Part shown: piece by piece, positions 1-11,268 of the stretch
Layout: the number at the start of each line of letters is the position of its first letter
How positions within the stretch are numbered: position 1 is the stretch's first letter
From: Eleusine coracana subsp. coracana
Lineage: Eukaryota > Streptophyta > Magnoliopsida > Poales > Poaceae
Assembly (NCBI GenBank): GCA_032690845.1
Contig: CM064430.1
Location: 6,558,949-6,622,948 of the forward strand
DNA length: 64,000 nucleotides
Reading direction: 5' to 3'
Translations under genes and position numbers: made by a program
Notes under the pieces: generated by a model
Database searches by the model: none
What the model was told of the DNA's origin: nothing
Seen by the model: only the letters and a program-made list of their open reading frames with translations

Positions 1-1190
1 TAAGATTCTGGCGGGTATTTTTCCTATACTTTTAGAACATGTTGGATTGTGTTGGTAATTGAAATATCTATTAATTGAATTGATCGTCATAACGTGGCCT
101 GGGGAGACATGCAATCAAGGACTGAGACGTGTAGCATTAAGGAGATTGTGGATCCCTGCAGCCACATTAAAGAGGATGGATCAAATTTGCACCAATGACT
201 ATTCTTATTTTCTAGTACCAGTCTGTTGCCCGACGCAAATCATAAATGCAGCGAAATCACCTTGGTCCACGGCAGTGTTACGGCTCTGTTGCAACCGGGC
301 CGCACGAATCTTGCCGATCGCACCTACCTGGACGGTCAAGCACCGGGTGGGCATGTGACACTATGCTCAAAGAAATCACTCTCTAACAATAATTGCACTC
401 AGACTCACAACACTATAGTTCATATGCAAACAACTTGATGTGCAATATGTATACTTTCAGGAAACGACACCGTGATTAAGTTTTCACTGTGACCAACATC
501 TTCAACAGGTTGTCTCTAGAAATCTAGCTGTTCGAAACAGTGTTTGGCTGTTTGCCACAACCTGGAACGTCTTGGCCTTTTTATACAACTGTTCTGCATC
601 TTCAATTCGATTGCCTTGTATGATGTGTCTGCTGATATCGTATCACTTAAGCCACAAGTGAATTAGCCAGATCTAAGATTTAAAATGTAACAAACGCATA
701 TACATATATATTTTTTTCTTGGATTACTATTCTATAACAGATTTAGGAATTTCATTTTATAATGACGGTGGGTAATTTAACAATGTTAGGAGAGTATTTT
801 AGTTTATGTTTTTTGTAGTTGCAGTAGTGGATAATTTTTCTTTTCTTTGAATTATTATTTTGTAATGATAGTGGTGGATAATTTAATAATGTTTGGAGGT
901 TATTTTAGTCCAAGCTTTTCACAATGTCAATGGTGGGTAATTTTTTTCATTTTCTTTTTCTCTCCGATAACGTGGAAATTTCTAAATATTGAGAGGGAAT
1001 GTGGTGGCTCATTTTATTGCTCAAATATATATGTAATAGATGTACCATAAATTTGGCCTTTAAGTGTTGAACGACAGTCGATATAGTGAAACTGCAACTA
1101 CCATATGGTTTGGTCCCAGAAAACCTTATTTTTCAAATCTTTATTATTCAGTTATTATACTCTACAAATACCAACTGGTGGTGCAGAGTA
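1..1190. other. AT-rich intergenic DNA, no gene seen
   Basis: No reading frame here resembles a protein, and I recognise no RNA gene. From about 752 to 945 two diverged copies of a roughly 100-bp sequence follow each other (shared phrases such as 'gtggataatttaa' and 'ggaggttattttag'), so part of the stretch is a decayed tandem duplication. The rest is unassigned. Confidence 0.4.
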
Positions 1191-1199
1191 GTGCTAAGT

Positions 1200-1860
1200 T
1201 AGCTCCTTATAGTTCTTTGTGCTCAATTGCATTCTTCTCGACATTGTTTGGCACACCTCAGTCTATGTATGGTTTCGGAGGCATCAGGAGAAGACCATGC
1301 TGATCCTGGAAGAATGTCCATATGCCTGTCTTTGCACTCTGAACAAACAGGTGGCATCAATTATCATCCTATATATAGTGGCTGTATGTCTGTCTGTTAG
1401 CATCTAGCTCCCCATCTCTTGCGCTGTGTATCTCATTGCTACAAGAGGAAGCACTCAACTCACTGAAATGTGACCTGATCTGTCGAGGTGTTCCTGATCA
1501 GTCGTTTCAGCACGTAGATGTTGCTGACTCAGAAGCTCGATCGATCTTACATGAAGTACATTCTTTTCCGACTGTACCAAACCTCCAACATCAACTCCAT
1601 GGAAATTAAAGCAATGGCAACAACTTATTATTACGCAGTTACCTCTCGTGGTGATCTTCACATGCTAGTTGCTATTTGAGCATTATGTGGATGATGCGAC
1701 TTGAATAGAAATGTGGTCACTACAATAATACTATCAGTAGATCACCAGTAGTGGCTTCATTTTTGTTTTTTTATTGCCTGTCACACATGTCACTGGCCTA
1801 CCAAGGTTTTGATAGCTAGGCGACCATACCGCATGCTATGCCACCAGACGCAAGGTACAT
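1200..1860 (+). ncRNA. candidate 21-PHAS precursor, locus 1
   Basis: A miR2118-like site at 1269-1290 is followed by the conserved ACCATGCTGA and then by sequence without a sustained reading frame. The part at 1440-1680 is paralogous to 38440-38620, and 1680-1860 is paralogous to 55717-55870. It therefore belongs to the same duplicated non-coding family as the other loci. The uninterrupted join near 1677 is the empty site of the Helitron found elsewhere in the window. No clear TATA box lies 120-175 bp upstream, so the promoter and both ends are guesses. Confidence 0.45.
1269..1290 (+). promoter_or_regulatory. miR2118-like target site
   Basis: It matches 16 of 22 positions of the miR2118 target (recalled consensus), including a perfect GGAGGCATCAGGA run. 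Predicted cleavage is between 1280 and 1281. The conserved extension ACCATGCTGA follows at 1294. Confidence 0.55.
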
Positions 1861-1950
1861 ACACACACTCATGCATCATGCTCTATGTGTGCCTTCATGC
1901 TGCATGTGGCTTTATTTTTGTGTGTACATAGATAGAACCATTGTAAGGTT

Positions 1951-3716
1951 TAATTTTGCAATATGTTAATGACACAATTCTCTTGTTGGAATATGGTCTT
2001 GACGAAGCCAGGAATGTCAAACTCATGTTGTGTCCGTTTGAACAGCTTTCTAGTCTCAAAATCAATTTTCATAAGAGTGAACTTTTTTGTTATGGCCAGG
2101 CCCTAGATTTCCAATAGGAGTATGCTAATATTTTCGGTTGTGAGCTAGGTGCTCTACCTTTTCGTTATTGGGGATACCTATGCACCATCGTAGGCTAGCT
2201 AATTCATATTGGAATCACATTCCAGAACTTGTCCAGAAGCACCTTAGTTGCTGGAAAAGTAAGATGCTTTCGGTTGGAGGACGCCTCACATTAATAAATT
2301 TGGTGCTCAATAGTTTGCTGATGTATATGTTCTCCTTTTTTGAGGTCCTGAAAGGAGTGATGCATAAGTTAGATTACTATAGATCATGATTTTTCTGGCA
2401 GAATGAGGGTCATAAGAAAAAAATACCACCTCTCAAAATGGAGTACTATGTGTGCTCCAAAACACCAGGGGAATGGGTACATTGAACTTAGAAATTCAGA
2501 ATAGATGCTTGCTCAGTAAGTGATTGTTCAGGCTGATCAATAGTTATCAGATCTGGCAGAAAATTCCAAGCCGCAAGTACCTGTCTTCCACAACTCTATC
2601 ACAGCTAGAAGACTCGCATTTTTGGTCCAGCCTCTTGGAGGTTAAGAAGGATTTCTTTCGTTTTGGGTTGTTTCGTCTAGGTGACGGAACTAATATCAGA
2701 TTTTGGGAGGACATTTGGTCTAGAAATAATACCTTTAAGGATAGGTTTCCAAACCTATACAATATTAGAAGATCTGAAAATGCAACAGTCCATTCGGTCT
2801 TATCTTCTAACCTTTTAAACGTTATGTTTAGAAGAGCCTTGGTGGGTCAAAACTTAGTGTCTTGGCACTGATTAATTTTATCAATAGTAGGCGCCAACTT
2901 ATCAAACCATAGTGACTTGTTCTTTTGGTCGTTGCACCAAAATGGATCTTTCTCTGTGAAATCCATGTATTTAGCTATCAACACGACTAAAGTTTTGCCA
3001 TATACCATGAATCTTTGGAAAATTAAGATACATCTTAAGATTAAGGTGTTTCTCTTGTATTTATATAAGGGTGTCACCTTAACTAAAGATAATTTAGCTA
3101 GAAGACACTAGAACATGAGTGTTAAATGTTGTTTTTGCAATCTTAGTGGGAGTATATAATATTTATTTTTTCAGTGCCCACTGGGTCAATTTATTTGGCG
3201 AGTGAGTTTTTGTGCACCCAAGATACTGCCTCCGCAAAACATCCAACATTTGTTTGATGCCTAGTTTTGGAGAGGAGGTTTTATAAAAGAAAAAACTTAT
3301 TTGGAGTGGGGTTGCTAGCTTATTTTGGTCTATGTGGCTAAGTAAAAATGAAGTGGTTTTTGACAACACAGCAATACCATCCTTTTTGCAGGTCCTTTTC
3401 AGGAGGGCTTATTGGACTCGGCTTTGGTCCGTGTGTGTTTCTAAAGGAGGAGGAACACCTTTTGGTGAAGACGGCTACTAGAATTCTAGAATCTGTGGCC
3501 ATGGAGATCTTTGCTCATAACGGATGGTGTTTCTCTAATAGAATAACTTTCTACTGTTATAAACCAATGGATAGAAATTTTGTTTTCCAAATTTCTTGGT
3601 GTGGTCGTGGTTTTTTTTTTTTTTTTTTTTGCCTCGGATGTAATAATATTTTGCTACATGTATCAGTCGATACAGAGGCAGGAATATCAATAATATATTC
3701 CCTTTTCTAAAAGAAA
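1951..3716 (+). mobile_element. decayed LINE (L1-type) 3' portion
   Basis: Translation from about 1951 gives the C-terminal half of an L1-type reverse transcriptase. The catalytic YADD region is decayed to QYVNDT. It is followed by LKINFHKSE (about 2058), FRYWGIPMHHRRLANS (about 2162) and LSVGGRLTLINLVLNSL. A tryptophan-rich connection domain lies at 2524-2870 (FRFGLFRLGDGTNIRFWED). Several stops and frameshifts break the frame. The tail contains 'atgtatcagtcgatacagaggc', as in grass LINE 3' ends, before an A-rich end near 3715. The element is 5'-truncated and dead. Confidence 0.8.
2524..2871 (+). pseudogene. LINE reverse-transcriptase C-terminal fragment
   Basis: This 115-residue open stretch matches the region after the polymerase domain of plant LINE proteins, with RLGDGTNIRFWEDIWSRN and the later 'NLVSWH'. 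It continues, frameshifted, the reverse-transcriptase piece at 1951-2390. It lacks the catalytic residues and is only part of a decayed LINE. Confidence 0.7.
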
Positions 3717-3736
3717 GTTTTAATTTGCCAAAATCA

Positions 3737-4790
3737 AGTAGTGCAAGGGAATCGTTACATTTTTGTTATGTCTGCTCTCCTAAAGGCTACCTTCATTAGA
3801 AAACACTAGCTTGTTCAATCATAATGAAAGTGATTAAGTTTAATGGCAAAAACAAATAAACCAAAGAAAGTTTAAATAGGATATAAATTATTTAGTTTGT
3901 ATCACTTTATGGAAAACACACTACTACAAAAATAGCCTGTAGCGACGGGTCAAAACCTACTATAGCGGCTAGTTTACCGACCTGCCGCACTATTTCTGCA
4001 GCTAAATAATAAAAGCCTATAGCGGCGGCCCATATTGTCAACCACCGCTAAAATTTATTTTTAATGGCGATTCACTTTATAAACCGCCTTTAAAAATATG
4101 TATATCAATGTAGTGGTGGGGGATTTTTGTTCTGCCGCTAGGCTGGTTTGAGAAACGCCCCTATAGACCAGTTTTGTGGTAGTGACATAAAGGTATTGAG
4201 ACCATATAATTTTTGCTCTTTCTAAAGTAGATGGAGAAGCACTGATGTGATGTATCATATATATGAAGGAAGCAAACAAACTTTTATAAAGCCTAATTCA
4301 AAAACTAATCGACCAGTAATGAGAAGATAATAAAATTTGAAATTACACAATCACTCAGCAGTAGTTAATTAATTATTTATCAAAAATAGTAGAGATCCAG
4401 TCGTCCACCTCTTCCAGTACTCGAGAGTGTATGAGATGGTTTGTACCTTTTAGCTTTTCTATGATATTGTGCAATCAATTGTCAGAATACATCTTGATAA
4501 ATAAATGAGCAGATGTCATATATTCACTTACTCTTCTAGCTAACATATGGCTCCTTTTGCATTGATTCTTAACTTCTTATCCTCTACGTGGATGATTCTA
4601 TATATGTGACCTTGTGGACGGTGAAGAAGTAAATAGTAAAAACCAAAAAGGAGACATTTATTTCTGAAGAAATTGTACGCCTGTTTTCCGACTGTCAACC
4701 ACTTAGCATGTTCGTCTCATAAGCAAAAGGAAGGGTCTTTTATAATCATAAGCAGAATGAAGGTTGCATCGTCCGGACGCCACCACACCT
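3737..4790 (+). repeat. duplicated block alpha, copy A (decayed PHAS block)
   Basis: The block begins 'gtgcaagggaatcgttacattttt' and aligns along its length with 31437-32281 and 56164-57430. It keeps the promoter-like phrase 'cttatcctctacgtgg' and a TATATATG box at 4599. The miR2118 site seen in copies B and C is only a remnant here (about 4747-4768, 'gaaggttgcatcgtcc'). A CACTA MITE interrupts it. Probably an inactive copy. Confidence 0.6.
3919..4184. mobile_element. CACTA-type MITE
   Basis: The element starts CACTACTACAAAAA and ends in the complement of CACTACCACAAAAC. Both sides carry the 3-bp duplication ACA (3916-3918 and 4185-4187). The 266-bp interior holds several 'agcggcgg'-type subterminal repeats. 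The insertion is absent from the paralogous blocks at 31.6 kb and 56.3 kb, so it came after the duplication. Confidence 0.85.
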
Positions 4791-4927
4791 GCTGCAACTA
4801 GCGGAAGTAAAGCAACCAGCCCACTCTAATGCTCCCTGATGATGGAGGTGTTCATGTTCCTGTTTAGTGACCTCAGCATGTAGATGTTGCCAAGTCACAA
4901 GTCCTCCTTAGCAGTTATTAACTACAA

Positions 4928-5030
4928 CTTACTCCTTTCATTCTCAAATTGGTACCGTTAGGATAATACTAGAGAAAATTAAAATGAATTTGTTGTTCTC
5001 GGACAACAAAAAAAGTACAGGGAGTACCAG
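4928..5030. mobile_element. decayed Stowaway-like MITE
   Basis: It starts 'tactcctttcattctcaaat' and ends 'acagggagta', both degenerate forms of Stowaway ends (TACTCCCTC / GAGGGAGTA). A related relic occurs at 27571-27676, so the insertion predates duplication of this block. Confidence 0.4.
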
Positions 5031-5131
5031 AGATGTAATTTGGTACCTTAGCTCATATGCAAATGTAATTAGGTACCTTAGCTCATATGCAAATGTAATT
5101 AGGCACCTTAGCGTAGGAGGGAGGCGGGGAC

Positions 5132-5480
5132 CACTACCTCAAAAAGGCTTATCAGTGACGGGCTTTTTATGTCATTAGTGACGGAAATCACCACCGTCAC
5201 CTATAACGCGTCACTAAAGATGGACTTTTAGTGATGTAGAATCCCCCATCACTAATAGTTTCTAGTGACGGCTGCCTAATACCCGTGCCTATTATTCTTA
5301 CTGATGGTGTCCTAGTAACCGTCAATAAAAGGGAACAGCCGTCAGTAATGGTAGTTATCAAAGACAAGTTGCTTAAAACCGCATCACTATTAGTCTACTT
5401 TAGTGACCCAGTTTTCCAACACCGTCTCTGATGAGAATTAAGACAGACGGGTTATGCAAAACCACATCACTAATGATGCT
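5132..5480. mobile_element. CACTA-type terminal fragment
   Basis: The sequence starts CACTACCTCAAAAAGGC and then repeats 'agtgacgg' and 'tcactaat' motifs in both orientations, typical of CACTA subterminal regions. No matching far end with a 3-bp duplication was found, so the right border is uncertain. It may extend to the captured exons at 6085-7647. Confidence 0.5.
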
Positions 5481-6084
5481 CATAAAAAATAAAAAAAAAT
5501 CAACAAAATGCCTCTGCCCGATGATTCCATGCTTTGAACTAAATTTATTCTCAAATCCCACATTCATTTGCAAGATGATAATTTTTATAAAAAAAACACG
5601 AAAAACCTTTGTTCAGATATACAAGTCCTTGGGTTCTTTAATTGAACTGAAGCAAATCACGAAATGCACAAAATAAAATTAAAATTGTATTTGTAAGTGT
5701 AGAACGCCCAACTTCAATTGTATTAGAGCCCACACATTGAAAGCATCAACAGACCTGCAAACAACCATGAATGTTAATAAAGCATAAATGGATTAGAACT
5801 ATATGCAGTACAGGATTAGCTCAGCTATAGCTCAACTATATGCACACCAACCATAGCTCAACTAGTCATCTTGATTTTTTTCTGACATTCAACTTGCTAT
5901 TCTAGATAGTATAGGGCTTCTAGCAAACATGAAACAGGGTACAAGTAGTTAAAAACTAGTGATCGATTCAGAGTATACAATAACCAATTTTTAAAAGCTA
6001 TCACTGACTGAACTATTAGGCCAAGGCAACATCAACAGTGTTGGAGAATATAGATATTATAGGAATCGAGACTAGAGCACTTAC
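5481..6084. other. unassigned AT-rich DNA
   Basis: I see no gene or element end here. The base composition resembles intron DNA. It may be intron of the broken minus-strand gene whose exons are proposed at 6085-6211 and 7398-7647. Confidence 0.3.
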
Positions 6085-6211
6085 ATATAACTTGGGGCAG
6101 CGATTAGTACTAGTATCAACCAGGATGTTGGCATGAGTAGCAGCAGCTCTTATCCTGTATGCAGTAAATTTTGGGCAAATCAAGACATGTTTCAGAGCAC
6201 TCAAACCATTT
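6085..6211 (-). pseudogene. internal exon of an unidentified gene fragment
   Basis: On the minus strand an acceptor-like 'tcttaccag' precedes 6211 and a donor 'gtaagtg' follows 6085. The frame between them reads NGLSALKHVLICPKFTAYR and continues to CPKLY without a stop. The product is not recognised. With the GC-rich exon at 7398-7647 it looks like part of a gene captured by a transposon or left by duplication. Confidence 0.35.
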
Positions 6212-7397
6212 CTGGTAAGAAAATATGAGCAGACATAGTTCTAAAGTCAACTGTTGTTTATATTTCTACCACAACACCACAATTATAAAATAGTTCTTAT
6301 ATGACAAAAATGGTGCTTGTACATTCTCATCAATCATGTAAAGTAACATAAACATTATTTAGTTAAGCATCACATGGTGCTAATAAGAATCCAAAATATG
6401 TTTCTTAAAGCTAAAATGACAAGCTGTCTGCTCAGCAACTTAAATATACAAAGCGGCTCACAAGCACTACCCATCAGGACAAGCAAAAGGAACTTCAGAA
6501 GATTTTTCTAATGAAATGACACATATCAGGTAAATGTAAGAGTCATAAGAAAAGAGTAGGTAAAAGGAATCTGTATTGTGGCATGCTGCTCAGTTAAGTT
6601 ATTTTTAAAATGCTACCTAATAACATAGTCACAAAAACAGTAAAACAATTGTCATTTGTAACGGTAAATAGGTCAGTTCAGGAACAGTAAGAAAGAAGTC
6701 AGGAAACCAAGACAAAACACCATGACTAACTAACAAACACATGGTCTAGCAGATATCAGAAGATAAAGTATTTGTGAGATTTTTATGAAATAAGTGCAGT
6801 TGATGCTAGTACCAACTGAGCAAACAATGGGACTGCAGTATGCCAGTGTCAACCACAAAATAAAACAACACTAGTGGATAAAAATCGAGACAGATTGATG
6901 CTCTGAACATTTGCTAAGTGCTACTACTCTATGGGTACTGAACTAATCTAGGGTAAAACAGGACTGATTACTCTGCTTAAACTGGATTGTTGCATAACGA
7001 GGACACCGCTACCAGAATCAACTAACATAATCCCTGAAACAAACAATCATGAATTCAATAGGACTGAGAGAATCACACCTCTGTTATGAATTTTAGCTGA
7101 GGAGCAGCTACAAATCTTTGGGATAGTTAAAAAATGTTGTTCTGTAATCTGCATTGGATTTTACAGTATTTAGGACCAAGAAGAACTGGTAGTATCTAGC
7201 ATTTCATCAGCGACTGATGTAGCATATTCAAGTGGAAATAATATACTACTGTGCTTGCCTCCCTCGTACTCTCTTTCGTTCTCACACTACCGTATGTATG
7301 CTGATACTGATGTGCTCTAGTTTAGTGGTGCGCCATGAAGGTTGGGGGAGGTAATGAAAGCTAATTGAACTACAAGAGAAAAAGAAAATCAGAAAAC
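6212..7397. other. unassigned, intron-like DNA
   Basis: AT-rich DNA between two candidate minus-strand exons. I found no further convincing exon, RNA gene or transposon end. Confidence 0.3.
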
Positions 7398-7647
7398 CTG
7401 GAGATCGAACCCACCGAGCAAGATGAGGGACCCCAACAACTAAAGGCACCTGCACTGCTGGCTCGGACTTTGACATCAATGGCAGCCGCAGCTCCTTCAA
7501 CATGGCGACGAAGGAAGTGGGATCCAGATCCAATAGTGGCACCGTGTAGCCGCCCTCGTCCTGGTCATGGTGGAGCTCAACGTCTAGGAGGAGCCCGCGA
7601 GGAGCATGGCTGCACGGCTTCTTGTTCAGGGTGGAGGATATTGTCAT
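7398..7647 (-). pseudogene. GC-rich first exon of an unidentified gene fragment
   Basis: On the minus strand an ATG at 7647 opens 83 codons ending at a donor CAG|GTTTTC (7398/7397). The protein begins MTISSTLNKKPCSHAPRG and contains the acidic stretch LLDVELHHDQDEGG. Beginning high in GC and passing into AT-rich introns is usual for grass genes. I do not recognise the protein, and no complete gene follows. Confidence 0.35.
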
Positions 7648-8422
7648 GGCTCCTGCTGCCGCTGCACTCCCAGCGCTCAGATCTGGCCGCCTTCACCATG
7701 CTGTAGAGGAGGGAGGCCAACGAGGCGGCGCTCAGGGTCCAGGCCCATGGGGAAATCATTGTTCACTTTGGCTATGACGCACGAGCTCCCGGACAGCGGG
7801 TTTGCGGTGGTGCTCGGGGAGACGATCGGGGACGAGGTCAAAGAGCATATGTCCAGTGCATGGGATGGAGCTTGTGGACAGGGAAGAAGAAATCGGCAGG
7901 GTATAGATCATGAGGTCACGGGTGAGGGTGAGGCTGCCGTAGTGCCAGTAGGTTTGACGCACACCTACTGGCTACTTTTCTTTTTTTTTCTCGATTAGCA
8001 GTGGCAGGCCTCCTTTATTGTTCTTTTTTTTGTTTGTTTTCTTAATGTATTAGTGGCAGTGGATCTTCTGTTTGCTGTTGTAATGATCAGATTTTAAGTG
8101 GCCTAGGTGTAGTGACTCCTCATTACAAATTCTTTTTGTCACACAACTTTTTGCATATAAGGGACAAGAAAGTGTTTTATTTTCCTTGAGTAGTCTTTTC
8201 TTTCAAATACATATATAATAACTAAATATAACTGACATGACAAGATCTCGAGGCCAATAGTATCAATACGTCATGTTGTATTTAAATACTACAAGAATGC
8301 GGAAGTTCCACCGACATAATATAAAATTGGGTAATTCACAAACACTCATAAATTACATATGACATTTTACCTACAAGACTACTTCCTGAGCAATAATACA
8401 GTTTACTCTTCTGCATTGGCAG

Positions 8423-8430
8423 CATATAAG
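8423..8430 (+). promoter_or_regulatory. TATA box of locus F
   Basis: CATATAAG lies 175 bp upstream of the miR2118-like site at 8600. It is conserved in the paralogous block (28661-28667). Confidence 0.45.
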
Positions 8431-8454
8431 TGTCTGAATGTTGTTGGATGAAAA

Positions 8455-9085
8455 ACTGGCTCAAGCAACTTGTCAAGTGCCCTGCTTGCCATTATAAAAA
8501 AAAGTGCCCTGCTTGCAGTCTGTGTTTCTGTTTTTCATCTTGTCTCGTGAAGAAACACATGGAAAGATTTGTTTCTTGCTTGTTTCAACGACACAGATTT
8601 AGGCTTGGCAGGGATCAGGAACGGAGCCTATGACAGGTGCTTCTTCACTCTGCAAAGATGCTGCTGCTCTTGCCCATCTACAACGGTTGGCGCCACTGGA
8701 GATACCACACAGTGACGGAAAAGCTGGGGGAGACAGCACGACATACTAAAGCGCCAAGGATTAGAAATCAGTCAAGCAGTACGTCAAGCAGCACTATTGC
8801 TTCCACGTTGCTCCATGAAGACAGGGTGTGCTCCATAACAGGAGAGTAGGCCGTGGGGCAGTAAGAAGAGAGACGCTCCATCTGTTCGCATGCCTTCATT
8901 CTTATGGCAACCGACAGACGACGTGGAGCCCGTGAGAATATGCAGGACAGTAGTTGCTGTGGTGGAGTAAACAGCGCCAGCAGCCTGGCATTGTGTGACC
9001 AAGAGGTCAAGAACACAACACTGGACTAGAACAAAACTAGTTTCAGTTTTCTTAATCCTGAAAACCAACTTAATAGCGAGGCCTG
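8455..9085 (+). ncRNA. candidate 21-PHAS precursor, locus F
   Basis: The locus has a TATA box at 8423, a miR2118-like site at 8600-8621 and then about 460 bp that are well conserved in copy G (28692-29340). Indels between F and G are not multiples of three, which argues against coding. The start is placed about 30 bp after the TATA box; the end is the end of paralogy. Confidence 0.5.
8600..8621 (+). promoter_or_regulatory. miR2118-like target site, divergent class
   Basis: It matches 18 of 22 positions of the recalled miR2118 target, with a perfect ATCAGGAA 3' end. It differs from the other sites in having CAGGGATC in place of GAGGCATC, one mismatch being opposite miRNA position 9. The sequence after the site (CGGAGCCTATGAC) differs from the main class. 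Confidence 0.55.
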
Positions 9086-9104
9086 ATTGTCTTCTTTATG
9101 TACT

Positions 9105-9480
9105 CATGGATTAAAAATGGAACAAACAACTTGTCAAGTGCCCTGCTTGCAGTCTGTGTTTCTGCTTTTCATCTAGTGCCGTGAAGGAACACATGGAAAA
9201 GATTTGTTTCTTCCTTATTGGAATGACATAGGTTTTGGCTTGGCTGGGATTGGGATCGGAGCCTGTGACTGGTGCTTCTTCATTCTGCAACAAGGTGCAT
9301 CCTCCTCTTGCCCTTTACCAGAACATGATGCAAAATCTGGGGATGATAGCACGGCATGCTAAAGCGCCAAGGATGAGAAACGAGTCGAACAGCATGTCAA
9401 CCAGCCTTGGCGCTTATACTTCGCTCCATGAAGACTGTGCTATTCCCATCCACGGCATACTCCCAAGAAGCTAGGTGGCG
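9105..9480 (+). repeat. partial third copy of block delta
   Basis: 'aacttgtcaagtgccctgc' and the following 350 bp repeat the sequence of 8465-8830 in direct orientation. The copy lacks the TATA-box part and is probably inactive. Confidence 0.6.
9235..9256 (+). promoter_or_regulatory. decayed miR2118-like target site
   Basis: It matches only 14 of 22 positions and would not be significant alone. It is identified by its position in the delta copy and its clear descent from the 8600 site. Confidence 0.3.
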
Positions 9481-9699
9481 CCATCGCGAGCTGTGGCCTC
9501 GTATGCTCATGTCACCTCCTTTTTGTTATGTCTCACGACTTTTTATTATTTTTTGACTCTTATGCCACACTCAAAGAAACGCCCTCATGATGTGCAACTT
9601 TTACCACTTCAGCTTCTGTCCACATGCTAAAGATCTAGTTGCAGTTCTTAGAGCCATGATTAGCCTGTGAAGCGGACAAATTGGGACGAATAGACATAT

Positions 9700-10050
9700 C
9701 CTTTCTTTGGTTGTCCAAAACCTTTCGGCAGGCTGCGTCCCAAACAATCTTAAGTGGGAGAATAACCGAAAAAAGTTGTATCTTATGAATTCAAGTTAAT
9801 GGAAATGTAATCGGTAGGATTTGGAGGCACCGGGAGGAGATTGTGCAGGTCCTAAAAAAAAACTTTGTATACCTAGCTTTTCCATATCAACAATTCTGGA
9901 CTGTATTGAATCGAAATGTAATCGGTAGGATTTACAAGGTATCATGGATGTAATCTAACTGCCTGTTTAATTGGATTATATCGTAATTATCTCTAGTTTA
10001 AGTAATAGACCATCAGGGGTAATTGTGTCTAGGAAAAATGAATTGGTCAA
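9700..10050 (+). ncRNA. possible 21-PHAS precursor, locus at 9.8 kb
   Basis: A strong miR2118-like site lies at 9815, but there is no clear TATA box upstream and no second paralogous copy of the whole block in the window. A 21-bp segment ending in the first part of the site (9802-9822) recurs at 9913-9933 without the rest of the site. The extent is arbitrary. Confidence 0.3.
9815..9836 (+). promoter_or_regulatory. miR2118-like target site
   Basis: It matches 18 of 22 positions if the A/G variants of miR2118 are allowed, with TAGGATTTGGAGGCA intact. Cleavage would fall between 9826 and 9827. The extension after the site is not the common one. Confidence 0.5.
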
Positions 10051-11268
10051 GTGAATGAATCAGCGATTTTATCTGCTCCTAGTCTCTTACCGCCGACACC
10101 GCCACGAGACACCATCCGAATCTCACCGGCAGCAGCCTTCTCCGTCTGCCCACGAATCATCTCCCAGCCGCCGAATGTTGTTCACCATTTTTGACTGCTG
10201 GCCTGATTGGACTCTCTCTCTCTCACCGTATCTGCTTGAACTGCATCGCCGTTGCTGGGTCAGCACTAGGACCGTCGCGGCTGATCTCCTTCATGTCGCG
10301 GGTGGTTCAAGCATGTGTCATCATTTGGTACCGGTACAATCTTGCATCATCATCTTCCATCCTATCCAAGTGTGTGTCGTGTTGCCATATGCCTAGAAGT
10401 CATCAGTCATCATCTTCAATCATGCATGAAGCACAACAAGCGACATAACCTGTTCGATACCTCTACGCTAGACTTTGTATCAGATCAAAACACAAACACA
10501 AGTACGAATTCTGTAGTAGGAATGCTAAAACCATTTCACTTTGAATCATCATGAAACACATGCAAAATATGACACACACACTAGTAGGAATCCTTAATTA
10601 CTACAATTAATCCAAGGGATGGCGATGCTGAGCAACATACGACGCCTGCGACTCGGCTCCCGACTCCAGGTCCTGTCCACAGCATTGTTTTCAGTTTCAC
10701 CAGCAATTGCAATCTTCGATCCAGGGATGAGGTAGTTGGCATCATGATCGTCAGATACGGATCCACCATGGGCAGGGCATGATGCTGGGGGACGGGCGCC
10801 GACAAACTCATCGCCGCCAATGAAGCAAAGAGTTATTCTTATTCTTGTCGCCCCGCCTCGTTGGATCCTCTTGGCCTGACTCTGACAACGAGGAGCGGTG
10901 CGAGTGATGATGAGTGTTGCCGGTGGCAAAACAAACACAGTTTTACAAGGACAATGAATGAAAACATGAAAATCGAGATGATTATAATTTGTGAGATTTG
11001 TTCATTTCTCGCCTGAGAGAAAACATGGAAAATTACAACTTTGCAATACTATTTGATTACCATAGTACCCATTGATACTTATGTTACCTGCATAAGATAC
11101 CCATGATACTTGTGGAATAAGAGAGTATCATGATTACGATCTAAGCCGTTGGATGAAAAAAATGAATGGTATGCATTCATTTTGGTCTACTGTAAAAGTA
11201 CTAAAAAGGATTGTGTATACCTAGCTTTTCCATATCAACAATTCTGAACTGTGTATTGAATCAAAGCA
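9880..11268 (+). repeat. GC-rich insert between direct repeats of about 55 bp
   Basis: 'gtatacctagcttttccatatcaacaattctg' and the following bases occur at about 9886 and again at about 11216. Between the copies is a moderately GC-rich stretch (about 10075-10900) with several overlapping frames on both strands, none recognised. The arrangement suggests an insertion or captured gene piece between duplicated flanks. Confidence 0.35.

Larger units (their letters stand above)
7985..9085 (+). repeat. duplicated block delta, copy F
   Basis: The left part (7990-8320) aligns with 30560-30735 and 37360-37715. The right part (8290-9085) aligns with 28515-29345. A third, shorter copy of the 3' half lies at 9105-9480. 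The block carries a TATAAG box and a divergent miR2118 site. Confidence 0.7.

Noticed and set aside
1219..1407. Peptide frame reading FGGIRRRP around the first target site, like an AP2/ERF start (YRGIRRRPWG)
   Set aside because: Every copy has TGC TGA where AP2 has TGG GGx, and nothing else of the AP2 domain follows. The match is explained by the miR2118 target sequence.
4747..4768. miR2118 site in alpha copy A
   Set aside because: Only the position and 'gcatc' remain; fewer than 14 of 22 positions match, so it is described as a relic.
4833..4855. Minus-strand miR2118 site or precursor ('ctccctgatgatggagg')
   Set aside because: Only about ten consecutive positions agree with the miRNA sequence, and no hairpin partner is visible.
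10725..10750. Extra target site at 'gttggcatcatgatc'
   Set aside because: Only the centre GGCATCA matches; the flanks do not, and no paralogue supports it.
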